Shown here: one piece after another, positions 33,001-42,702 of the stretch | Numbering within the stretch: position 1 is the stretch's first letter | Layout: each line of letters opens with the position of its first letter | NCBI GenBank assembly: GCA_030272155.1 | Contig: CP126201.1 | Span: 2,214,501 to 2,278,500, forward strand | Source of the DNA: Tetradesmus obliquus | Lineage: Eukaryota > Chlorophyta > Chlorophyceae > Sphaeropleales > Scenedesmaceae | Reading direction: 5' to 3' | DNA: 64,000 nucleotides | Notes under the pieces: model-generated | The model's input: the letters and a program-made list of their open reading frames with translations, nothing else | Database searches by the model: none | What the model was told of the DNA's origin: nothing | Position numbers and translations under genes: made by a program

Positions 33001-35598
33001 GTGTTTTAAGGAACCACTTGAGTCGGTGCTTGCTCGATCGGCAGCTACTTGCACCACAGCAGCAGCACGTTTGCCTCGACTGTGCTTTGCAGCCATGCAA
33101 AGCGCCTTGCTGTTACAAAGACGTATTTCGAACCCTTGGGTGCAGCAGCCATGCCCATGCACGCAGCAGCTGTGCAGGCCCGCCCAGCAGCAGCAGAGGC
33201 ACCGGTCAGTGCAGCCACTACGCAGCGTAGAGCTAGACGTAGGCAGCGCCTCGACATCAACGGCAGTGTATAGCAGTGTTGAACCTGCCAGCAGCAGCCC
33301 GCCGGAGCAGGACGACGACGTGCTCATAGAGTTTCGGGACGTGCACAAGTCCTTTGGCAGCAAGCGCATCCTGCAAGGTGCTAGCTTCAAGATTCGGCGT
33401 GGGGAGGCCATAGGGATCATTGGAGCTTCAGGCACAGGGAAATCAACCACCCTGCGCCTAGCAGCAGGCCTGCTTGCACCAGACAAGGGGGAGATTCTTA
33501 TCTGTGGCAAGACACGGCAGGGTCTGCTGTCTGACCAGACAGGGGAAGAGCCGCTGCGTGTTGGGATGGTTTTCCAGAATGCAGCACTGTTTGATTCATT
33601 GACTGTCGGGGAGAACGTTGGTTTCTTGCTGTATGAGCACTCCAACCTGCCCAAGCAGGAAGTGCAGCAGCTGGTGGCAGAAAGCCTAGGACAAGTGGGT
33701 CTCACGGGTGTTGAATCGCTGTACCCTTCTGAGCTGTCAGGTGGCATGAAGAAGCGTGTGGCGCTTGCACGTGCAGTTGTAAAGGATGTGCGGGACACAG
33801 CAGAGCAGGTGCTGATGTATGACGAGCCAACTGCAGGACTCGACCCTGTAGCCTCAACAGTGGTCGAGGACCTCATCCGCAGCTTGCAGGAAAAGCAGGA
33901 TGGCAGCAGCAGCAATGGCAACGGCAGCAGCAGCGGCAGGAAAGGTGGCATCAGCAGCTACATTGTGGTGACACATCAGCATAGCACGATCAGGCGAGCA
34001 GTAGATCGCATCATCTTCCTGCATCAGGGGCGTGTGGTTTGGGAGGGCACCACAGCAGAGTTTGACACCACGGATGAGCCTATTGTGCGGCAGTTTGCAG
34101 AGGGCAGCCTGGAAGGGCCCATTGCGTACGTATGAGGTGGTGTAGCAGCCGGCATGCTGCTGTTTTGTGTAGCTGCATGGCTTGCATTGCTGCAGCCACT
34201 GGTGTGAATGTGTATTTTTTTTGTGGTTGTTCTGCTGTGGCTGCAGAACGTGGCAGCCATGCTCGGCAGTTGCAGGAAGATAATGTGTACGATTAGGCTG
34301 AGTGTCATAATGGCTTTTGCATTGTGGCGCCGGCGCTTGGCCAATGGCAAGCGTGCTTGTTTTGTCCTGAACCCTTGTCGGCCACCGGCCACCATATGTG
34401 CTGGTGATTTGCAATGCATTGATGACGTATCTTCAGTGGGTTGTACTGCACATGGCATATCATAAACCTGTTCGTCAGCTACTGCTTTGCCTGTAGTTGT
34501 AACTGCTGTTTTCGCTGTGTGTCTGTTCGCACAGGGCGTGCCAACTGCTGTATGCTGGCTAGATGTTATGTGCATGCATTTCTGCTGTAGCTGCGCGGTT
34601 GACGGTGCCATGGTGTTGTTTCAGCAGCTGCGTCATAGCTGGTGGGGTGGAGGCTGTACCAGCTTGTGGTTCACGGGTTCATGACGCAGTCGTTCTAGAA
34701 AATGTAATGCAACCAGGTTCAACATTGAACCCCTGGGCGACTCTGTCATGGCGTAATGCCATCCTTTGTGGTGGTGGACAGATTGCCAGGGTCATCATCA
34801 TCATCATGTTACCCATCAAGCCATAGCCATCGGCCCCGCGCCCCAATAGAGCGGCAACAAAAGGGAGCACTACACCATAGATTGCCAGGGTGTGGTGATC
34901 GTCACCAGACTGGCGTAAGTAGCTGCACGATGGCACTGTACAGTTGGACATGTCCCGTTTTAAGCAACTGCAAGCGCTGCAGCGCGACTTGAGCGCTCTC
35001 ACACCCCATGGCGCCAGTCCACATTCTGCCACCATCCTATAATTTGTAACCACCGTCCTGTAATCGCAGCACTCAAGCTTCAGCAGAATCACACACCAAA
35101 AGGAGGCGATAGCTTGACATAGCTCAGAAACCATTGCCTGGAGTGTTGTGCAGCCAGCCTGCTGCCATACTGCTGCTTTGTGACAGTCACTGTCAACACA
35201 CACGGTGTGTTGCAGGCAAGCACGTCTTACACAGTGTGCAGCCACAAAACAGCCAAATGGCAGGTACCAAAATGCTGGTGGTGTCACCTCCAGTCACTGT
35301 CAGCACGAACGAATGTGCAATTAACCGTCCAAGGAGAACATGCTGAATGAGCGGTGCTTGTGTTGCTGCTGCTGCTGCCGCCGCCGCCGCAGGCAATAGC
35401 AGCCTGCTGAACACCATTTGCACAACCAACTGTCTGAGGAGAAATTGTTCACTGAGCAGTGCCTGTTTGCTGCTGCCGCCGCCGTCGCCGCTGCAGGCAA
35501 GAGCAGCCTGCTGAATGCCATCTGTGGTGAGGAGCACGCCATTGTGTGTGACATGAGCGGCACAGCGCAAGAAGAATTTGTTTAATCAGCAGTGCCTG

Positions 35599-35635
<37 letters not shown>

Positions 35636-37705
35636 GTTGCAGGCAAGAGCAGCCTGCTGAACGCCATCTGTGGCGAGGAGCGCGCCATTGTGTGCGACAT
35701 GAGCGGCACCACGCGCGATGCCGTGGACACCACCGTCACGCTGCCGGGAGGGCAGCAGCTGACGCTGATCGACACTGCAGGCATCCGCAAGCGGGCGCGC
35801 GTGGCTGACAGCAAGTGAGTGCCGGCTGCATTGCAGCTGCTGTGCTCAAGATCGTGAGCAGGTCAAGGAGTTGTGATGGCTTGCATGCTGTCTTTTGCCC
35901 AGATTGCATAGCAGTGCGTGGTGGCATTGGCAGCACGCTTATAGTTGACTGCTGGTGGCCGCCATGCAAGCCTGCAATGTTGCAATCACCATTGATTTTT
36001 CTCACCGCCTGTCTAAGCCTCGCTGCCACCTGCATTTGTGCGTGTGTGCGCGCTTGCACTTTCAGGGATGGTGCGGAGCAGCTGTCAGTCGACCGTGCGA
36101 TGCGTGCTGCGTCACGGGCTGAGATTGTGGTCATGGTGCTGGATGGCTCAGAGGGGGTCACGCAGCAGGTGCGGGTGCAGCACATATGTCTGACTGCAGT
36201 GTTTTTTTGGGTTGCTGGCAGTGGCATGCGCTGTTATATCCAGCACAGGGTACCTGCAGCTCTGTGGCAGCACATGTTGTGCATGCACGGCTCTTCTAAT
36301 TAATGCCAGCGTTGTTGCTGAGCCGCTGACGCCCAGCCGCCGTCCGCCTGCCCATGTGTGTGTTGTTCCCCCTTTGAGGGTAGGGAGGCGTTTCGACGCT
36401 CCCCTGCGCACAGCTGCCTTCCTGTCAGTCAGTCTGGGTGTGTGACAAGCCAACATGTATGCTATGTCTCTGTCGTCGTGGTCCTGCTACCGCTGCTGCC
36501 AACAGGACTTCCGCCTAGCAGAGCTGGTTGCCAAGGATGGCTGTGCAGCAGTGGTGGCTGTGAACAAGTGGGACAGGGTGCCTCCCAAGGCTGCTGAAGA
36601 CATGGATGCGTACAAGGCAGATGTGAAGGCGCAGCTGAGGCCTGTGGGCTGGGCACCCGTCGTGTGCACGACAGCCAGGTGTGTGGAAATGTGTACTGCA
36701 TGTGGCCAGGCTGCAAATGCTACATAGCCTTGTGCCGTTCAGCTTCACATGCTGTCGACAGGGCTTGCAAGATGAGCTGCAAGTATACAGCTGAAGCAGG
36801 TTGCTGCGGGCGCAGCAGACGTGACAGCCGCACCTATTGAGTATATGTTGCGGTCCTAGAAATCAGTGGAATGAGTACACCACTAACAGATTGCGCACAC
36901 CTGCCTTGCTTCGTTTATTTGCTTACCGTTTGCAGCAAGGGGCGCAGCGTGGACCAGGTGGTGGCTGCCATCCTGGCAGTGGGCGAGCAGCACAGGCGGC
37001 GTGTATCTACAGCCACACTCAACCTGGTGCTGCGAGAGGCTGTAGCATGGAAGGCACCGCCTAGCCAGCGCGGCAGCGGCAAGCAGGGGCGCATTTACTA
37101 CGCCACGCAGGCGGCTGTGAGCCCTCCTACGTTTGTGCTGTTTGTGAACGACCCTCGGCTCTTCTTAGAAGACTACCGGAGGTGGGTTGTGTACTGTTGA
37201 AGCTCGTCCTGCTGGAGCAGCAGTACAGTGCAGTCTGCTTTGGCAGTGCTGCGCAGAGTGTCGCAGTTGTGTGAAAGGTTTTATGGTAAACGTGTATGAG
37301 AAAGTGCAGCTGGCTGGTGGTGTTGGTTGAACACAGCGTGCTGTTGGAGTGTCCTGCATGCTGCGGTTGTAATCTACATAGTAATCCCAGCAGCACATGG
37401 GGTTGGTGGGTCGTCAATAATGTGTTATGTGACGCTGCACTGCCCATTACAAATGTTCCTGCTGCAGGTACATCGAGCGCAACGTGCGGCAGAACATGGG
37501 CTTTGAGGGCAGCCCCATCCGCTTCTGGTGGAGGGCACGCAGGACAGCAGAGCGGGAGCGCGAGCCAGCGGCAGCAGCAGCTAGCAGCGGCAGCGGCGGT
37601 GGTGGCCGCGGCAGCAGCGGAGGCAGGGGTGGCGGCAGGAGCAGTGGCAGGGGAGGTGGCAGTAGGGGAGGCGGATCTGGTGGCAAGTGGAACAAGCAGA
37701 GATAG
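30069..37705 (+). CDS. der: EngA/Der double-Era-domain GTPase, probably plastid, eleven exons
   Basis: Exons: 30069-30306, 30739-31086, 31264-31374, 31726-31886, 32160-32226, 32557-32667, 35643-35814, 36066-36168, 36506-36678, 36936-37181, 37468-37705. Phases agree and give 655 residues. The first 50 or so residues are basic and Ser/Thr-rich, fitting a plastid transit peptide. G domain 1 has [12 protein letters not shown] and NKCE; G domain 2 has GRPNVGKS split by intron 6, then DTAG and NKWD. A KH-like region follows ([11 protein letters not shown]...[12 protein letters not shown]), the Der family's usual order, and the family acts in large-subunit ribosome assembly. An added C-terminal tail is rich in RGG and SGG repeats. 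Intron 1 fits phase only as a GC-AG intron. Intron 6 contains a whole TGD3 gene. No UGUAA signal is obvious between 37705 and 38207. Confidence 0.93.
33095..34135 (+). CDS. TGD3: TGD3-like plastid lipid-transport ABC ATPase, intronless, nested in EngA intron 6
   Basis: This is one uninterrupted frame of 346 codons. An in-frame codon at 32990 could extend it, but ATG 33095 gives a typical Arg/Gln/Ser-rich transit peptide. The ATPase core shows Walker [11 protein letters not shown]-loop VFQNAAL, signature [14 protein letters not shown], Walker [14 protein letters not shown] and switch VTHQH. MlaF/TGD3-type ATPases energise MCE-domain complexes; TGD3 works with TGD1 and TGD2 to import ER-derived lipid into the plastid. 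A Ser/Gly/Asn-rich insert near residues 270-290 is coded by AGC/GGC repeats. The gene is on the same strand as its EngA host and has its own downstream TGTAA. Lack of introns, in contrast to its neighbours, suggests a retrocopy or an insertion. Confidence 0.9.
   Translation: MQSALLLQRRISNPWVQQPCPCTQQLCRPAQQQQRHRSVQPLRSVELDVGSASTSTAVYSSVEPASSSPPEQDDDVLIEFRDVHKSFGSKRILQGASFKIRRGEAIGIIGASGTGKSTTLRLAAGLLAPDKGEILICGKTRQGLLSDQTGEEPLRVGMVFQNAALFDSLTVGENVGFLLYEHSNLPKQEVQQLVAESLGQVGLTGVESLYPSELSGGMKKRVALARAVVKDVRDTAEQVLMYDEPTAGLDPVASTVVEDLIRSLQEKQDGSSSNGNGSSSGRKGGISSYIVVTHQHSTIRRAVDRIIFLHQGRVVWEGTTAEFDTTDEPIVRQFAEGSLEGPIAYV
34499..34503 (+). terminator. UGUAA poly(A) signal for TGD3
   Basis: First TGTAA downstream of the TGD3 stop, about 365 bases away, still inside EngA intron 6. 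EngA transcription must pass through it. Confidence 0.45.
34793..34878 (-). mobile_element. Short SINE-like element, (ATG)n tail, 13-bp target duplication
   Basis: An 86-base insert on the minus strand begins ATGGTGTAGTGCTCCC and ends GGTAACATGATGATGATGAT-like. It is flanked by exact 13-base direct repeats AGATTGCCAGGGT at 34780-34792 and 34879-34891. Its 3' end matches insertions at 58294-58327 and 62498-62541. Flanking duplications and a short-repeat tail are hallmarks of target-primed retroposition. Confidence 0.75.
35394..35580 (+). repeat. Two copies of EngA exon 7 start (P-loop) in intron 6
   Basis: About 35394-35430 (reading GNSSLLNTI) and 35497-35580 (reading [20 protein letters not shown]) repeat the acceptor and first codons of exon 7 (35643). 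The upstream CTG- and CCG-rich tract is repeated with them. The exon-adjacent copy gives the correct join to GRPNV in exon 6. Confidence 0.9.
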
Positions 37706-38032
37706 GCCGTTGCAGCATTGCTGCTGAAACTAGGCGTCAGTAGCTGGCCTGAAATGGTCCCGTTATCGTCGCAAGGTTGGTCAGCTTCTGTGGGCTGGCT
37801 GCACAGGTTTTTTGGAACACCTGGCTCACACTGTGAGCTGAGCTGGCCTTGCAGCAGCAGGGGTAACCTCAAGGGTTTATGACAGTCTGCGTATGTGCAA
37901 CCCAACGACATATAGTTTGCATCGTATCAAAAATTTGATGTGCCTCAGGTGAACGGAGCAGCTGCGTGATGGGCACGGAAAATGGAGGGGATACGTATGT
38001 AGTGCCGAGCGTATTCTCCCGCGACCAGGGGC

Positions 38033-41000
38033 ATGGAGGGGTCCTGCAGCGGGGATGGAAGCCCAACATGGGATTATCAGCCTCCCGAGCTCGGCGTGCG
38101 CACGCTGCTGGGCGACCAGGCCCTGTCTTTTCCTGGCACTGAGTTTGCTGTCAGGCCAGAAGTTAGGCAGCTCGGCAAGTTCAGAAGCAGCAGGAAGGGC
38201 CGTATACGTGTAAACAAAGAGGTGACAGTACTTTCGGAGAGCTGCTGAGTGTGCTGGGGCTGCTATCATGGAGACTTACGGTTGCTGCTGCATGTCACTG
38301 CGCTGCTTCAGGTGCTTGCAGTGCTAAAGCAAGTGTCAGCAGAGCTAGATGCAGCCCAGAGGCACTACTTGGCATACAAGCAGTTTGGAGATGCTGGAGA
38401 GAGGTGTGCAGGGTCTCATAGCACTCACATGCAGCTCACAGCAAGCAAAGATGTCTGAGCCAAAGGCATCATGCACAGCAGCCTGCACTGCACACAGCAG
38501 CTGCAAGCATACAGAGGCTTATGTTGATGAGCCTGAGCGCTGTCCTGCAGTAGTTATTAACAGCAGCAACCTGGCGCACCTGCTTACTGCCAACTGCCTG
38601 GACTCTTGCTCTTCCTGATGTGTACGCCTGCATCATCTGTGTGACCCGCAGCATCCTCAAGATTTCGCCTGAGCTGTTCTTCCTGCCACCTGATGGAGCA
38701 ACGGGCGTACCTGCAGCAGCAGCAGATGCAGGAGCGGCAGGGGCAGACGAGCAGGATGGTGCAGCAGCAGATCCTGCAAGCACCGGTGCTTCAGCAAATG
38801 GGGCAGCACCTGCAGAGGACTTGCTGGTGGGGCACAGGTGAGGGATGAGCAGCTGGTTGAAACTGCTGCTACTTTGGTTCTGCCTTTCCTGCAAGCTTGT
38901 TCTTGCGTTGCCACAACTGAGCCGAGCAGCAGGTGATGCATGTTGTTGGAGTGCTTTCTAGATATTCCTGCAAGTTGCAGTCAGGCTGCAGCTCAAAGAT
39001 AGGCAAGTGTTTCAGCCCAGCAATGTGCAGTGAGCATCGGACTAGCAGCAGCAGCAACAGCCAGCGCTGAAGCACACCCTCATACCACTGGCATTGTATA
39101 GCAGCTGTACTCTCCAATAGCAAGTGTTACAAGACGATGCACGCGCTCTGCTCCACACAACACTGTAATGCAGGCGCTGGGGCTACTTCCCTATGATGGC
39201 ACGGCTGCGGGCAGTGTCAGCCAAGCCGCGCAAGCCGCCACCTCAGCAGGTGCAGCTGAATGTCAGTGCTGCAGGAGCAGCAGCGCCCGCAGATGCAGCA
39301 GCTGCAGCAGAGGCGCAGGATGACTGGGATGGGCTGCCTGACAGCCCCAAGTCAAACTGGATGGAGGTGATGAAGCAGAAGAAGCGAGCCAAGGAGGATG
39401 GCATTGCACAGATGATTCGCATCAAGCATGCAGTGCTGATCATCCAGGTGAGAGCAGCGGATGCAGCGGCGTTTTGTGCTGCCACAAGATTCAGGTGGCT
39501 TTAGCACAGCAGCAAACGGCAAATGTTTAAATTGCTTGATGAATTTGCAGCTTCAGCTTCAGCTGCACGATTTATATGTGGCACTACAAAACTGCTGCTG
39601 CTACATTTAGAGACACGAGCAGATGCAGCCCGTTGTGCCCAGGCTCCTCATCAGCAGTCAGCAACATCAGCCTCACCCTGCATTCAGCAGCTTTACCTGT
39701 TCTGTTATGTTGCTGTCACTCACAGCGCCCCCATGACCTCCTGCTGCTGTCCCGCAGCGCGCGTGGCGCAAGCACCTGCAGAAGCGCGCCAGCCGCGCCC
39801 TTGCAATGATGATGCTGCGCGCCAAGGTGCGCCGCGCACACCGCGCCGCATACGTCTCCAACCTGCTGCGCCGCAAGCCTACTGCAGCAGCTGGCTTGAG
39901 CACAGCAGGTGCTGCTGGCAGCGAAGCAGGCAGCAGCAGCATGGATGGTGGGATTGCAGCAGCTGGAGATCTGGAAGATGGGGATGAGGTGGAGCTGACA
40001 GTGCAGCAGGAGCAGGAGCTGCAGCAGGCACTGCAGCATGTGCTGGAAGAGGGCCAGCTCAGCATGGCCGACATTGCGGAGCTGCAGCTGACAGACCTGC
40101 TGCAGAAGGTGGCAGCGGCAAAGGATAGTGAAGCTGCTGCGGGTGCGGGTGATGCTGCGCAAGAGAGTGAGAGTGAGGAGGAGGAGCAGGAGGAAGAGGA
40201 GCAGCAAGCTGGTGGCTGGAAGGTGCTCAGCAAGCCCACGTCGCCTGTGAAGGTGCGGGGATTTGCATGGCCCCGCAACCGCACCACTAGCAGCAGCGCA
40301 GAGGTCATTGCAGTGGGAGCAGCAGCCTCCTGCAAGCAGCAGCGCGGCTGTGAGCTTCTTCTGTGCTGTCCCTGCTCTTTCTGCGCGCTGACTTGCTGTT
40401 GTGCTGTCTTGTGTTCTGTTTCGCCCTTATTGCAGCGGCCGCTGGCACTGCGGGTCGACACAGAGGCGCCTGCAGGCAATGGCTGGCAGGGCTCTCTGCA
40501 CTGCTCTTGCTGCGCGCTGACTTGCTGCTATGTTGTGTCCTGCTGTGTTCTTGCTTGCAGCGGCCGCTGGCGCTGCGGGTCGACACTGAAGCGCCTGCAG
40601 GCAATGGCTGGCAGGGCTCTCTGCGCACGCCAGGCACCACCCGCCCCAGCACCACACGCCTTGGCACCCCTCCCACTGACCCGGATTCCCCTTCAGGCCC
40701 CCGCACGCACCGCAGCATGAGCCGCCGCAGCGGCATCAGCTTTGGGCGCAGCATGCGGCTGAAAACCGGCAGCAAGGACGGCGGCAATGCAGCAGGCAAC
40801 GAGTCAGGCAGTGCTGGCAGCAGCGTGTATGGCGGCAGCAGCTGCGGCTCGCCACGGAGTCCGGGCGGAGGTTACATCGGGGGTGGGGAGGACAGCAGTG
40901 GGCTGCCGAAGCGGGCCAGTGTCAGCAGGGGGGCGCTCAAGTCTGCTGGTGACGTGCGTGTTGGCCAGAGCGTCAGTGTTGTGCTGGCAAAAGCGGACAA

Positions 41001-42657
41001 CGCAGGTAGGCTTACCCAATGTTTGCGTTATGGTTAGAACGAGAGACGGCTCGTTTGTGAGGCTGCTTTGTGCTTAGGTGCGTGAAGCAGCTGCTGGTGC
41101 TGTGGATGTGGCTGTCACATGCCAAAACTTAGGTCACAGCTCAGCTGGAAGCAGTGCAACTGCAGGAACAGCCTACCCTGCACTGGACTCACGCTAATGC
41201 TGCTGCTGCTGCTGCCCTTGCTGCCTGTGTGTGTGCAGTCGCCATTGCACATGCGGGTGGCGGCGTGACAGTGCGTGCTAGGAGTGCTGCTCGGCAGCCA
41301 CACCACAGCATCAGCAGGCTCAACCCAGCTGCAGTGGCATCTGCAGACGATGATGATTGCGCAGCATCAGAGCCCTCAGCAGATGATGCACAAGCATTGC
41401 AAGCAGGTGCAGCTGCAGGCACCCAGCCGCCAGGCACTGCTGGCAGCAGGCGGCAAAGTAGGCTGGGTACGCCACCTGGTGCAGCGGCAGAAGTAGCAGA
41501 CGGTGCACAAGGGCAGTCAAGCAGCAGTGGGAGCGGCAGGGGGAGCAAGGCATCTCCAGCTGTGCACTTTGCTGACTGTGATGAGCTGCCAGCAGCAGTT
41601 GCAGATGCTGGAGATGGAGATGCCAGTAGAAATGGGTTTGTTGGAAATAGCAGTGCAGCTGGTGAGGCAGGTTGGCTTTATGATGCAGCAGCTGCTGCAG
41701 GCTTCATCAGCAATGGTCAGCAGCAGGAGCCGCATGTGATGCAGCAGATGCACCAGCAGCTGGAGCAGTACTGGCAGCAGCAACAGCAGCAGTGGCAGCA
41801 GCAGCATCCGGATGATCCGCTGCCGCCTGCGCTGGCAGCAGCGCCTGCAGCAGCAGCGGGCCTGGAGCTGGGTTCAACGGAGTGGCAGCAGGCAGTACAG
41901 CAGATGCAGTACATGTTGTCAGATGCTCATGACACACCAGATGAACAACAGCAGCAGGGGCAGCAGCAGGAAGGGGCAACAGCGTGTAGCGAGGGTGCTG
42001 CTGAGAATGTGCGCTGCAGCAGGTCAGCGTCAGACCCTGCTGCCATGGCTGCAGCAATGGTGGCAGCAGCTGCAGCAGCAGCTGAGCGCAGGTCACCTAG
42101 CCCAGACAGACATGCAGCTGAGGGCAGGAGCCCTAGCAGGGCCAGCCAGCATGGCAGCAGCGGGCACAGCAGCCAAAATGATGCAGCTGGTTACGCAGAT
42201 GGTATTGCACTGCCGCATTATGCCAGCCCTCTGGCATCTAGGGAAGGAGTCAGCGACGTAGCAGGGCGCAGCAGCAGCAGCAGCAGCAGCAGTCCTGCAG
42301 ATGGCCACCCAGGCACTGCCTATCGCAGCTGCTCTCCTGCTGGTGGTGGCAGTGCAGCAGCAGGGGCTGGAGACAGTGCGGATCATCCGCACACTGCATC
42401 TTCTCGCAGGACAACATGTGAGGGCGGCACGCCTCCAGGCAGCAGCAGGGGCTTCTGTGCAGTGTCTTCATCAGGCGGTGCCTTCAGCAAGTATGAGAGA
42501 GGGCTAGGGGAGGGGCTGCAGCAGGAATATAGGGTCATTGCTGCTGAGGCATTGCTGGCTGGTGGCAGAGCACCATCGCCGCCGCTGCCTGCAAGGCGGC
42601 AGACCAAGCAGCAGGATGGCGGCAGTGGGACTGGCAATGGTGACGGGGGCAGTACTG

Positions 42658-42702
<45 letters not shown>

